A DNA stretch of 64,000 nt from assembly GCA_031398625.1 (NCBI GenBank), contig JANNNQ010000447.1, positions 29,477 through 93,476 of the forward strand, read 5' to 3'. The translations under genes and the position numbers were made by a program. Below the pieces are notes generated by a model. That model was not told the origin of the DNA. It saw only the letters and a program-made list of their open reading frames with translations, and did no database searches. The DNA comes from CAIUGU01 sp031398625 (GTDB lineage Bacteria; Pseudomonadota; Gammaproteobacteria; Steroidobacterales; Steroidobacteraceae). Shown piece after piece: positions 7,716-15,823 of the stretch. How positions within the stretch are numbered: the first letter of the stretch is position 1; each line of letters opens with the position of its first letter.

Positions 7716-8104
7716 CCGCCCTCGACACCGCTCCCGCTGGTTTCCTCTCCCGCGAGGCCGCCCAAGGCGCACGACGCGCGAGACTCGCCGAGATCGACCT
7801 GTTCTTCGCTGACATCGCCGACGACATTCGCACCCAGCACGCCCTCGGCTGGGCTGCCGCCATGGTCGCTTCCTGTAAGCGGATCGAGGCCATCACCGCC
7901 CGGGTCAATGTCACCGACACCGGGGTCCTCGTCGGGTCCTGCCTCCTCGTCCAGATCGCCGTCAAGCACCTCATGGCCGAGTGGGAGAACGTCGCCATCC
8001 AACGCATCCGGTTGGACCACGTCCGGGACACGGCGTTGGAGGACATGGAAGTGCTGCGGCTGGAACGGCGAAGGACGTTCGACTTTGGCCTGGTGACGTC
8101 GTGA
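7712..8104 (+). CDS. Hypothetical helical early protein
   Basis: 130 aa, all-alpha in appearance, start overlapping the previous stop. No recognised motif. It precedes the recombination genes with an 88-bp gap. Confidence 0.6.
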   Translation: MTALDTAPAGFLSREAAQGARRARLAEIDLFFADIADDIRTQHALGWAAAMVASCKRIEAITARVNVTDTGVLVGSCLLVQIAVKHLMAEWENVAIQRIRLDHVRDTALEDMEVLRLERRRTFDFGLVTS

Positions 8105-8192
8105 GAGTCCCCACCTAGGAGACCGAGATCTACCCCTGCCCCACCGCGATTGCCCTCGGCATCGCACCCGATCCGACCAAGGAGAACTGACC

Positions 8193-9170
8193 ATGGCCAC
8201 GACCTTCACCTTCACCAAGGCCACGAAGAAGGCTTCCAAGGCGCGAGTCGCCTTCGAAGGCCCGTCCGGCAGCGGCAAGACTTACACAGCCCTGACTACG
8301 GCCTGTGCCCTCGGCCAGCGCGTCGCACTCATCGACACCGAGCACCGTTCGGCGAGTCTCTACGCCGACGAATTCGACTTCGACACCCTCGAACTCGACA
8401 GCTACGACCCACAATTGCTCACCGAAGCCCTCGCGGCAGCCGCAATGGCGGGCTACGACGCGCTGGTCATCGACAGCCTGTCGCACTTCTGGATGGGCAC
8501 AGACGGAATGCTGGAGCAGGTCGACCGGGCGGCGCGCCGTTCCGCCGGAGGGAACACGTTCGGCGGATGGAAGGAGATGCGGCCGACAGAGCGGCGCATG
8601 ATCGAAGCGATGCTGGCGTACCCCGGTCACCTCATCGCGACGCTGCGCACGAAGACCGAGTGGGTGGTCGAGGAGAACGACAGGGGCAAGAAGGTCCCGA
8701 AGAAGATCGGCTTGAAGGCCGAGCAGCGCGAGGGCCTGGAGTACGAGTTCACCCTCGTTGGGACGATGGACCTGGACAACACCCTGGTCGTCACGAAGTC
8801 CCGGTGCAAGGCGCTGTCCGGTGCCGTGATCAACCGGCCGGACGCAGGGTTCGGGCGGACGCTCGGCGACTGGCTGCAGGACGGCGAGGCCGGTCCTACT
8901 GCCGAGGAGATCCGCGACGAGGTCCTGGCCGCCCCGGAAGCCACGTACGACGAACTGATCGAGGTGTACCGGAAGGCGGAGCGGCACGGCCTGCTGATGG
9001 CCGCGATCGTCACGGGCGACGGTGCCAGCGCCGGGTTGGGTGATTTCATTCGGGCGCGTGGTCTGGAGGCGAAGGAGCGGGCTGCGCGTTCAGTGCCGGC
9101 GCCGCGGGTTGAGGACCAGATCGCCGACGAATTGGCGGAGCGTCAGGCCGCTGCGGGGGTGGCTTCGTGA
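8193..9170 (+). CDS. Sak4-like RecA-fold ATPase (phage recombination)
   Basis: 325 aa. Walker A is GPSGSGKT near residue 25, and Walker B is ALVIDS near residue 92. The RecA/AAA_24-type core ends near 230, followed by a helical C-terminus. Proteins of this layout support single-strand annealing recombination in actinophages. It is followed by a Gam-like gene and RusA, a consistent recombination cassette. AAGGAG precedes the ATG. Confidence 0.8.
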   Translation: MATTFTFTKATKKASKARVAFEGPSGSGKTYTALTTACALGQRVALIDTEHRSASLYADEFDFDTLELDSYDPQLLTEALAAAAMAGYDALVIDSLSHFWMGTDGMLEQVDRAARRSAGGNTFGGWKEMRPTERRMIEAMLAYPGHLIATLRTKTEWVVEENDRGKKVPKKIGLKAEQREGLEYEFTLVGTMDLDNTLVVTKSRCKALSGAVINRPDAGFGRTLGDWLQDGEAGPTAEEIRDEVLAAPEATYDELIEVYRKAERHGLLMAAIVTGDGASAGLGDFIRARGLEAKERAARSVPAPRVEDQIADELAERQAAAGVAS

Positions 9171-9763
9171 CCGCCTTGGCTGACGTCCCCGACATCGACA
9201 CAGAGGACTACGAAGTCCCCGACGCCGAGGAAGCCCGCGAGGCTTGGTCTATCGACAGCTTGGGCCAGGCTGCTTGGGCGATGGCGAAGAACCGGGAACT
9301 CGCGTTGCGGCAGGCCGAGATTCGTCGGATCGCGGACGACAAGATCGCCCGGTGGGTGGCATGGCGGGACCGGGAGGTTGCGGCTCTGCAGAACGGTCGC
9401 ACAGGCCGGGATTTCTTCGAAGCTCACCTCGCGGCGTACGCGCTGAGGCGACGGGCTGAGGACGAGAAGCGGAACAAGACCCTCACTCTTCCGTTCGGGA
9501 CGGTGTCCACCAAGGACACGTCGAAGACCCCGAAGTGGGAGGTGGACGAGGAGACGCTGATTCCGTGGCTAAAGGAGCGGTTCCCGAAGCTGGTGGTCTC
9601 AACGACGACGGAGAAGGTGGATCTGAAGGCGGCGAAGACCACGTTCCCATCCTCAGGCGGTGAGGCGTGGGTTGGGGATTCCGGGGAGACGGTTCCGGGG
9701 ATCACGGTGACTCCTGGTGGGGTGTCGGCCAGCATCAGCCTCGACCTGGGTGGGAAGTCGTGA
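9167..9763 (+). CDS. Gam-like host-nuclease inhibitor
   Basis: 198 aa. A long N-terminal helical hairpin is followed by KTLTLPFGTVSTKD and KWEVDEETLIPWLKERFP, matching the Mu Gam-like layout (helices, then LPxGTVSxR and W-x-D-E-x-x-L). Gam proteins coat DNA ends and block RecBCD/AddAB-type nucleases. GTG start overlaps the ATPase stop. Confidence 0.8.
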   Translation: MTALADVPDIDTEDYEVPDAEEAREAWSIDSLGQAAWAMAKNRELALRQAEIRRIADDKIARWVAWRDREVAALQNGRTGRDFFEAHLAAYALRRRAEDEKRNKTLTLPFGTVSTKDTSKTPKWEVDEETLIPWLKERFPKLVVSTTTEKVDLKAAKTTFPSSGGEAWVGDSGETVPGITVTPGGVSASISLDLGGKS

Positions 9764-10023
9764 CCGGCATGATCCCGGTCCTCGCCCACCACCGTGTGGA
9801 TGTGTGCCTCGAATGCCTCTGCGGTCAGACGGAGCGACCGTTGGCCTCGGAGTGCATCCTCGTCCTCCGAAGCGGTCTCCCGTGGGTGTCGTTCCGCTGC
9901 ACCGATGGACGGCCGATGGCTCTCCCGTTGAACGATCGAACCCTCGCCCTGATGCTCACCACGCCCGCGGTCCGCTCCCCGGACTTCATGGACTGGTGCG
10001 ACAACCGAAAGGCCGCACTGTGA
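9760..10023 (+). CDS. Hypothetical protein
   Basis: 87 aa from GTG 9760 (overlap with previous stop); ATG 9769 is the alternative. It has two N-terminal cysteines (CLECLC) and beta-strand-like segments. Function unknown. Confidence 0.55.
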   Translation: MTGMIPVLAHHRVDVCLECLCGQTERPLASECILVLRSGLPWVSFRCTDGRPMALPLNDRTLALMLTTPAVRSPDFMDWCDNRKAAL

Positions 10024-10247
10024 CCACCGAACGCAAGCCCCTCCTGTCGCCGTCCAACGCCGACACCCTCCACCATTTGCGGGCCCTGGCGAAGGACGGG
10101 ACCGCCCCAACGTTGCAGGAGTTGGCGAAGGCGTGCGGGGTCGGTTACTCCACCGCCCGCTACCACCTGCTGGAGCTGGAGAAGAAGGGCGCGATCCGAC
10201 GCATCCCCGGGCAGGCGCGAGGTATCGAGATTGTCGAGTCGGCATGA
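10020..10247 (+). CDS. LexA-type winged-helix protein without peptidase domain
   Basis: 75 aa. TLQELAKACGVGYSTARYHLLELEKKGAIRRIPGQARGIEIV matches the LexA N-terminal DNA-binding domain, including the wing and the PGQARGI turn. The LexA auto-peptidase domain is absent. It may compete with host LexA or regulate the phage. Confidence 0.75.
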   Translation: MTTERKPLLSPSNADTLHHLRALAKDGTAPTLQELAKACGVGYSTARYHLLELEKKGAIRRIPGQARGIEIVESA

Positions 10248-10402
10248 GGGCCCGGAAAGAGCGGGCGGTAGCTCACCGGTCCCTGCGGACTCTCTCGGCG
10301 CTGACTGCTGCCGCTGGCACCCGGTTGAGTCCGTCGATGCATGATCACCTCAGGGCGGCGTTGGAGTTCACTGCCCCTCGGCGCTGGTGGCGATTCTGGT
10401 GA
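10244..10402 (+). CDS. Small basic hypothetical protein
   Basis: 52 aa, Arg-rich, ends RRWWRFW. It overlaps both neighbours by 4 nt, so it is embedded in the operon. Function unknown. Confidence 0.5.
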   Translation: MRARKERAVAHRSLRTLSALTAAAGTRLSPSMHDHLRAALEFTAPRRWWRFW

Positions 10403-10881
10403 CTGCCACCGAACTGGACTCCGAGCTGGTTCTGTCGCTGAGGGTTGTTGGTGTTCCGACAACCCAGGGCAGCAAGAACGGGTTCGTGGTCAAGACGAAG
10501 ACCGGGAAGCTCCGCGCTCTCGTGGTCGATGTGAAGCGGAAGGAGCTCCGGTCGTGGCGGGAGGCGATCCGCTCCGATGCTGTTGCTGAACTGGGGGAGG
10601 ACTGGGTGCCGTTGTCTGGGCCGATCCGGGTGACGTTGCATTTCACGTTGCCGAAGCCGGCCAGCGCCCCGAAGCGTCGGCGTACGTGGCCGATCGGTGC
10701 CAGGTCCGGGGATATCGACAAGTTAGAGCGTGCCGCTTTGGATGCCCTCACGGATGCTGCCCTGTGGCGGGATGACGGCCAGGTGGTGGACCTGCATGGG
10801 ACGAAGGACTACCCGGATCTCAAGGTGACATGCCCTGGTGTTCTGATCCGCGTCTACCGGGTGGATGTCCTGGCGGTCTGA
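10399..10881 (+). CDS. rusA: RusA-family Holliday junction resolvase
   Basis: 160 aa. The catalytic layout SGDIDKLERAALDALTDAALWRDDGQVV (acidic cluster and downstream Lys) is the RusA pattern PDxDN...DDxxV, and VVGVPTTQGSK near residue 15 is the usual N-terminal strand. It resolves branched recombination or replication intermediates before packaging. GTG start overlaps the previous stop. Confidence 0.9.
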   Translation: MTATELDSELVLSLRVVGVPTTQGSKNGFVVKTKTGKLRALVVDVKRKELRSWREAIRSDAVAELGEDWVPLSGPIRVTLHFTLPKPASAPKRRRTWPIGARSGDIDKLERAALDALTDAALWRDDGQVVDLHGTKDYPDLKVTCPGVLIRVYRVDVLAV

Positions 10882-10906
10882 GGTTCTTTTGCCATGCCCA
10901 ACATGA

Positions 10907-10941
10907 CTACGATTCATAGTCATTGCATCTATGGATCGTGT
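10907..10941. promoter_or_regulatory. Dual operator C
   Basis: CTACGATTCATAG (10907-10919) and CTATGGATCGTGT (10929-10941), 9 bp apart. The -10 candidate TACTGT (10941-10946) abuts the second box. Drives the ASCH/methyltransferase operon. Confidence 0.8.
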
Positions 10942-10960
10942 ACTGTCTAAACATTCGCTC

Positions 10961-10989
10961 GCCCCCCGACGGGGAAGAGGTCGGGGGGC
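10961..10989 (+). promoter_or_regulatory. Leader hairpin after operator C
   Basis: A 10-bp perfect stem GCCCCCCGAC / GTCGGGGGGC with a 9-nt loop, about 10 nt after the expected transcription start and without a U tract. It may be an attenuator or a 5' mRNA stabiliser. Confidence 0.7.
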
Positions 10990-11030
10990 TTCGAGCAGCG
11001 GACTCCAGACGCCCCATAGGGAGGCATCCA

Positions 11031-11465
11031 ATGGACGAGAGTACGCCCACCGTCGACCGCACCACGGCAGTCCTGTCCATCCGGCCCGTCTACGCCGACC
11101 GCATCCTCGACGGGACAAAGACAATCGAGTTCCGACGCAAGCCGCTCCCCAAGACCGTTGAAACGGTGCTGGTCTGGCGCACTGGCAAGGGCGGCGGGGT
11201 GATTGGGCAGTTCAACGTCGTCCGCCAGGTCGACGGCATCGTCAACGACTTCGTCATCCAGGACTTCGGTGGCACTCTGCGGACGGTCACCGGATCTGGC
11301 ATCGGATTCAATGCGCTCTACGCCTACGCAGGACACAAGGGTCGGCTGGCAGGCATCTACATCGGGAACGTCACCCCGACCATCAAGGCCGAACGGTTCG
11401 GGTGGAGCGCAGGGCCCCAGGCGTTCCGGTATGCCCCGCTCGGGTGGCGTGAGGTGGTCTGGTGA
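11031..11465 (+). CDS. ASCH (PUA-like) domain protein
   Basis: 144 aa. LSIRPVYADRILDGTKTIEFRRK is the ASCH signature, an RNA/nucleotide-binding beta-barrel fold. AGGGAGG precedes ATG 11031. First gene after operator C. ASCH proteins may act on modified nucleosides or RNA; the substrate is unknown here. Confidence 0.85.
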   Translation: MDESTPTVDRTTAVLSIRPVYADRILDGTKTIEFRRKPLPKTVETVLVWRTGKGGGVIGQFNVVRQVDGIVNDFVIQDFGGTLRTVTGSGIGFNALYAYAGHKGRLAGIYIGNVTPTIKAERFGWSAGPQAFRYAPLGWREVVW

Positions 11466-11614
11466 TCCGCTCCATCCTCCGAGTCCTCTTCGCCCCACAC
11501 CACGACGGGCCGAACGAGTGCGGTCGCGGCCGATGCGATGTGAACGGCTGCGGAGCCAAGCGTTCGACGTGCTGCCCTCATTGCCCTGTGGCCTACCGAC
11601 GGAGGCAGGGGTGA
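11462..11614 (+). CDS. Small cysteine-rich protein
   Basis: 50 aa, GTG start overlapping the ASCH stop. Six cysteines in the C-terminal half (CGRGRC, NGC, CCPHC) suggest one or two zinc sites. The stop overlaps the HNH start by 3 nt. Function unknown. Confidence 0.55.
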   Translation: MIRSILRVLFAPHHDGPNECGRGRCDVNGCGAKRSTCCPHCPVAYRRRQG

Positions 11615-12009
11615 GCACTGACATCCCAGACCGGACCCGGAAGCTCATCCAGTCCCGCGCCGACAACGCATGCGAGATCTGCCGCAAACCGATGACCGAC
11701 ATCCACCATCGGCAACGCAAAGGCATGGGCGGGACATCGTCTCTGGTGATCCACAACCCGGAGAACCTCATCGGCCTCTGCCGCTGGCATCACGGGTGGA
11801 CGCACGCTAACCCCGCCCACGCTGTCCTCGGGGGCTGGATCGTCCCCACGACCGTCGACCCCGAGTTCTTCCCCGTCTGGGCTCAGAACGTGAACTACGG
11901 CTACTCGGCCTGGTTTTCCTTGCTGCCTGATGGATGTGTCCGCTGGGTCAACGACCTCCACGAACCGCTGAATCTTCCGCCGGGGATGCCCTCCCTGAGC
12001 GCCGCTTGA
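11611..12009 (+). CDS. HNH endonuclease
   Basis: 132 aa. CEIC, DIHHRQRKGMGG, HNPENLIGLC and WHHGWTH give the HNH beta-beta-alpha-metal pattern with structural zinc cysteines. Start GTG 11611. It could be a free-standing homing or packaging-associated nuclease; its distance from terminase favours the former. Confidence 0.85.
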   Translation: MSTDIPDRTRKLIQSRADNACEICRKPMTDIHHRQRKGMGGTSSLVIHNPENLIGLCRWHHGWTHANPAHAVLGGWIVPTTVDPEFFPVWAQNVNYGYSAWFSLLPDGCVRWVNDLHEPLNLPPGMPSLSAA

Positions 12010-12022
12010 AATGGAGAACCTC

Positions 12023-12457
12023 GTGTCCCTCACCACAGTCATGTCCGGACCCACGGCGGACCATGCGCCAGTCGTCCACGAAAAGCCACCCGTCACCCTC
12101 TACCCCGTCCTCCCCATCGCCGCCGTCTCCATGCCTACCGCGTGGGCACCGTCCGATGACGAGTACTGCATGGACGAGAACCACCACGGGGGAACCCTGT
12201 TCCACTGCACGAGGCGATCAGGCCACTCCGGAAGACATGCCCAGATTTGGTGGTGGACGGCCCGTCTCCAGTCCCTCCCACGTGCCCTGGTCCGGGCAGT
12301 GTGGGGACAGAAGGCGGTTCCGGTGCCAACCTGGAACTGCCGCTGCGGTCACCACGTCCGCGTCCGGCCTGGGACGTCGGCGGGGTTCCACAACCTTCCC
12401 TGCCCGAACTGCTCAGGCGTCACGATGGTCCTCGTCGACCAGGCGGTGTCGGCATGA
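12023..12457 (+). CDS. Hypothetical protein with C-terminal zinc ribbon
   Basis: 144 aa from GTG 12023, chosen for its GGAGAACC ribosome site; ATG 12011 in the same frame is the alternative. Cys pairs CRCGHH and CPNC near the C-terminus suggest a zinc ribbon. Overlaps the methyltransferase start by 4 nt. Confidence 0.55.
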   Translation: MSLTTVMSGPTADHAPVVHEKPPVTLYPVLPIAAVSMPTAWAPSDDEYCMDENHHGGTLFHCTRRSGHSGRHAQIWWWTARLQSLPRALVRAVWGQKAVPVPTWNCRCGHHVRVRPGTSAGFHNLPCPNCSGVTMVLVDQAVSA

Positions 12458-14043
12458 CCAAGACACGCACCGCGCAGCACCGCCCCGCCACCAAGCAGCG
12501 CAGATTCCAGCACGACGACCTGATCGCCGTCGACCTCTTCAGCGGCTTTGGTGGCCTAACCCAAGGCATCGAGCGTGCCGGGTTCACAACGATTCTCGCC
12601 GCGAACCACAGCCAGTACAAGACCGAGGTCCACGAGACGAACCACCCGGAAGCCGAGCACTGGATCGCCGACCTGGTCGACCCGGAATCAGGCGACTATC
12701 ACGACGTCCGCGACCTCCCTGCCGGCGACCTGCTCAGTGCGGGCGTGAGCTGCGTCAACCACTCCCCGGCAAACTCGCTGAAGGCCTACGAGGAGCGAGG
12801 GACTCTCTTCGACAGGCAGGACGACGAGTACGAGGCCAGGGTCACCCGATCCGAACGCGACCGCGCGACGGCGAACTGCGTCCTCCACTACGCCGCGACG
12901 CACCATCCGCGGCTGATCCTTGTCGAGTGCACGACGCAGCTGCTGTCGTGGGGGCCGTTGATCCCCGGCAGCAAAAAGGTCGGCGACGGAACCACGTACC
13001 GGTGGTGGCTGAAGCAATTCGACATCATCGGTTACGACCACAAGGTGCTCTATCTGAACTCGCAGTTCTTCGGCGTCGGCCAGTCCCGGAACCGGGGGTA
13101 CTGGTGCTTCTGGAAGAAGGGCATCCCAGCACCTGATCTGGAGCACCGACCGGAAACCTGGTGCGACCGCTGCCAGACGATCGTGCAGGCCCGGCAGTCC
13201 TGGAAGACGGGCATCCCGCCAACCGGGACCGTCGACTACGGCAGGCAGTATCACTACACGTGCCTGTCCTGCCGCCGCGAGGTCATCCCGACGTTCACCC
13301 CGTCGTTGTCCGCGCTTGACCTGACGAACCTCGGCACCAAGATCGGCGATAGGCCGAACAAGATCCAGCAGGACGGTTCGTTCGGGCCTCTCGCTCTCTC
13401 GACCATGGCCAGGGCCGAGAGGTGCCGGCAGAGGTTCGGCGACTTCCCGGCCATCCTGATGCCGGCCAAGGCCGAGCGTGGCTCGGAACGTCACTTGTGG
13501 CAGCCGATGTCCACCCAGACGAGCCAGCAAGAGACCGCGCTGCTGGCGGCATCGGGGGCGCTCTCGCTGGCGGTCGACAACTACCAGGGCGCGCCGCGCG
13601 GGGTCGATGTCCCGTTCCCCACTCAGGTGGGTTCCGAGACGCTCGGGATCGTCTCCACGGGGGTCATGCCGTTCCGGAAGCACACCATCCCGACTATGCA
13701 CGCCGAGCCGATGCCGACGGTCACGGCAGATCAGATCCCGGCCCTGGTCACGGCAACCGGCTCCGTCAGCGGCGCCGGCCTCCCGGCGGAGATCGCCGCG
13801 GAGTGGCGGAAGATGCTCTCCAATACCCCACTGCTGGAGTGCTACCTGCGGATGCTCGGTTCGCACGAGATCGGCCGCGGTTGCGGGTTCGATCCCGACT
13901 TCGGCGACCACAAGGGGACGTTCAAGGTCTGGGGCAGTGAACGCGATCGGGTCGACGGCTACGGCAACGCTGTCTCACCGCCGGTCGGTGAGTGGATCAG
14001 CGACCGGTTGCGGCGTGCCATTCATGGCGAGGCTGCAGCATGA
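12454..14043 (+). CDS. Divergent C5-cytosine DNA methyltransferase
   Basis: 529 aa. Motif I is DLFSGFGG (27-34), motif VIII is QSRNRGYW (210-217), and motif X is GNAVSPP near the C-terminus. Motif IV, normally PCQ, is SCVNHS with a candidate nucleophile C100, and motif VI, normally ENV, is ECT (E158). A zinc ribbon (C237, C240, C270, C273) is inserted between motif VIII and the target-recognition region. Altered motif IV of this kind occurs in actinophage methylase-like proteins, so activity or base specificity may differ. Confidence 0.85.
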   Translation: MTKTRTAQHRPATKQRRFQHDDLIAVDLFSGFGGLTQGIERAGFTTILAANHSQYKTEVHETNHPEAEHWIADLVDPESGDYHDVRDLPAGDLLSAGVSCVNHSPANSLKAYEERGTLFDRQDDEYEARVTRSERDRATANCVLHYAATHHPRLILVECTTQLLSWGPLIPGSKKVGDGTTYRWWLKQFDIIGYDHKVLYLNSQFFGVGQSRNRGYWCFWKKGIPAPDLEHRPETWCDRCQTIVQARQSWKTGIPPTGTVDYGRQYHYTCLSCRREVIPTFTPSLSALDLTNLGTKIGDRPNKIQQDGSFGPLALSTMARAERCRQRFGDFPAILMPAKAERGSERHLWQPMSTQTSQQETALLAASGALSLAVDNYQGAPRGVDVPFPTQVGSETLGIVSTGVMPFRKHTIPTMHAEPMPTVTADQIPALVTATGSVSGAGLPAEIAAEWRKMLSNTPLLECYLRMLGSHEIGRGCGFDPDFGDHKGTFKVWGSERDRVDGYGNAVSPPVGEWISDRLRRAIHGEAAA

Positions 14044-14282
14044 CCGCCGTCCGCCCGTACTCCACGCGTCCCCATAACGAGGACGCCGTCGTCGATCTCC
14101 TCGCCGGGGGCCGACCGGTTCTGACTCCGGCGGACCGGCATGAGGCGATCCGCCGGCTGTTTGCCAGGGGGTGTCGCGAGGAGTCGATCGCAGCCCGGGT
14201 GGGGTGTTCGGTGGCGACGGTGCAGCGTGCGGTGAAGGCGGTTCCGGCTGCGCGGGTGCGGGAACTGCGGGACCTGCCGTGA
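14040..14282 (+). CDS. Small HTH protein
   Basis: 80 aa. A resolvase-type HTH, REESIAARVGCSVATVQRAVK, occupies residues about 48-68. ATG overlaps the methyltransferase stop. Probably a regulator. Confidence 0.65.
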   Translation: MTAVRPYSTRPHNEDAVVDLLAGGRPVLTPADRHEAIRRLFARGCREESIAARVGCSVATVQRAVKAVPAARVRELRDLP

Positions 14283-14467
14283 TCACCCAGACGGATCTGA
14301 CTCCTGATGAGGCGAGGTGGGCCCGGTATCGGGTGGAGCTCCCGGAGATTGTCGCGTCCCGTTTTCCTAGGCCAGTGCCGCCCGAAACGAAGTTCATCCT
14401 CGGCTGCCAGATGCGCGGTGATGACCGTGCCGTACATGGCGAACCCGAGCACGCAGTCGGTGGTTGA
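14279..14467 (+). CDS. Small hypothetical protein
   Basis: 62 aa, GTG start overlapping the previous stop. The C-terminal 15 codons overlap the N-terminus of the next gene in another frame. No recognised motif. Confidence 0.45.
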   Translation: MITQTDLTPDEARWARYRVELPEIVASRFPRPVPPETKFILGCQMRGDDRAVHGEPEHAVGG

Positions 14468-15167
14468 CGCTATGTCCGCCGGGCGACTGGGCTGCATCCT
14501 CACCCCGAAGCAGGGGAACCGTGTTCCCGAAGACCCCTCGATCATGGTCTGTTTGGACAACGGGTGTGGTCCGGGGAAGGACGGGAAGCCGGGCAAGGGA
14601 TGGCCTAGTGAGGGCAAGTTTCTGGTTTGGCTTCAGAAGATGGAGCAGTACGGACGGCACGGGGAGGATCGGGTCCTGTTCGCTGTCGCCCCCGACGTTG
14701 TTGGTGATGCGGTGGCGACCTTGGAGCGTGCGGTCGAGTGGTTGCCGATCATCCGTGACCTCGGCTTCCCGACTGCTCTAGCCGCACAGGACGGACTCGA
14801 GCACCTCGATATCCCATGGGATGACTTCGACGTGCTGTTCGTCGGTGGCAGCACTGAATGGAAGCTAGGCCCTGCCGCCCGACGAATCGTGTTGCAGGCC
14901 AAGCAGCATGGCAAGCACGTGCACATGGGCCGGGTCAACTCAGCCAAGCGCCTGGAGTACGCCACCGCTATCGGATGCGACACCGCAGACGGAACCAAAA
15001 TCACGTTCGGACCTGACATCAACCTGCCCCTCGTCCTCAGCTGGAACCGGGGCTCTTCACTCTCGCCCAGGAGGCGTCATGAATCTCACCACCGTCCCGG
15101 ACTCCGGCGAATGCGTCATGGTCACCGCTTCGAGCGACATCGAACACCGGTGCCCGCACGTCGATGA
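14421..15167 (+). CDS. dpdA: DpdA-type 7-deazaguanine DNA transglycosylase (TGT-like)
   Basis: 248 aa. It resembles tRNA-guanine transglycosylase-derived phage DpdA proteins, which swap guanine in DNA for a 7-deazaguanine. Visible signatures: ILTPKQGNRVP, LDNGCG (counterpart of TGT DSGGF), FAVAPDVVGDA, FVGGSTEWKLG, HMGRVNSAKR and GCDTADGT (acidic active-site end). Start ATG 14421; ATG 14436 is possible. Its last 89 nt overlap the QueF-like gene in another frame, an unusually long overlap. The modification would protect phage DNA from restriction. Confidence 0.8.
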   Translation: MTVPYMANPSTQSVVDAMSAGRLGCILTPKQGNRVPEDPSIMVCLDNGCGPGKDGKPGKGWPSEGKFLVWLQKMEQYGRHGEDRVLFAVAPDVVGDAVATLERAVEWLPIIRDLGFPTALAAQDGLEHLDIPWDDFDVLFVGGSTEWKLGPAARRIVLQAKQHGKHVHMGRVNSAKRLEYATAIGCDTADGTKITFGPDINLPLVLSWNRGSSLSPRRRHESHHRPGLRRMRHGHRFERHRTPVPARR

Positions 15168-15399
15168 GGTGGACAAGGGAACGGTCACCATCTCGTGGAT
15201 GGTGACGGAATGCACGATCGAACTGCACTCCCTGGCCGAGTACATCCGTGGCTGGAAGGACGTCCGCGTCTCCCATGAGGAACTGACGGCCACGATCCAG
15301 CGGGACGTCCTCCGCGCCGGGGTTGAAGAGGTTCAGGTGCGGGCGATGTGGCAAACCGCTGGCATGTCCATCGCGACTGACACGAGGTGCCCGTCATGA
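15079..15399 (+). CDS. QueF-like 7-deazaguanine reductase
   Basis: 106 aa, shaped like a T-fold QueF (preQ0 nitrile reductase). C25 and D32 in CPHVDEVD have the QueF Cys-x6-Asp catalytic spacing; IELHSLAEY matches the substrate-binding E-S-K-S-L region; HE at 66-67 matches the conserved downstream pair. A strong CAGGAGG site precedes ATG 15079. With DpdA it suggests conversion of preQ0 to preQ1, or of the inserted base in DNA. No preQ0-synthesis genes (FolE, QueD, QueE, QueC) are visible in the window. Confidence 0.75.
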   Translation: MNLTTVPDSGECVMVTASSDIEHRCPHVDEVDKGTVTISWMVTECTIELHSLAEYIRGWKDVRVSHEELTATIQRDVLRAGVEEVQVRAMWQTAGMSIATDTRCPS

Positions 15400-15614
15400 C
15401 CGTCACCACACCAACGTCCTTTCAGGACGCGGGTTTACAGGAGCTGGGGGATGTGGCCCGCATGATGCTCGCCAACCGGGAGGCAGAGCGGGAGGCGTTT
15501 CGGGCGGCGATGAAGAAGGCGAAGGAGCGACTGGTCGACCCGCACGAGGTGGCGGACATCTTCACCGCAGAAGGCGTCGACCTGTGTTCGCTGATGGCGG
15601 TTCTCGGACCGTGA
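15396..15614 (+). CDS. Small helical hypothetical protein
   Basis: 72 aa; ATG overlaps the QueF-like stop by 4 nt. Charged helix (NREAEREAFRAAMKKAKERL) then a possible HTH-like end. Unknown function. Confidence 0.5.
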   Translation: MTVTTPTSFQDAGLQELGDVARMMLANREAEREAFRAAMKKAKERLVDPHEVADIFTAEGVDLCSLMAVLGP

Positions 15615-15823
15615 ACCAGAGCGTATGCCCTTGGGGCCACCCGTATGCGGGGAAGAACCTCGGCGCCAACCGACGCAATGGAGCACCGTTCTGCAAGCAC
15701 TGCCGGAAGGTCTCCTCGCGCGGTACGAGGCGTGGCGGGATGACGCTGGCGGAGTGCTACCTGATCTACCCCGAGTGGCTGGGCATGGCCGCCGGACCAC
15801 TACTACGAGGGAGGACATCGTGA
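15611..15823 (+). CDS. Zinc-finger-type phage protein
   Basis: 70 aa, GTG start overlapping the previous stop. CPWGHPY, NRRNG and FCKHCRK form the Cys-x2-Gly-His...Cys-x2-Cys pattern common in small actinophage HNH-like or zinc proteins. Too short to be a full nuclease. Confidence 0.55.
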   Translation: MNQSVCPWGHPYAGKNLGANRRNGAPFCKHCRKVSSRGTRRGGMTLAECYLIYPEWLGMAAGPLLRGRTS

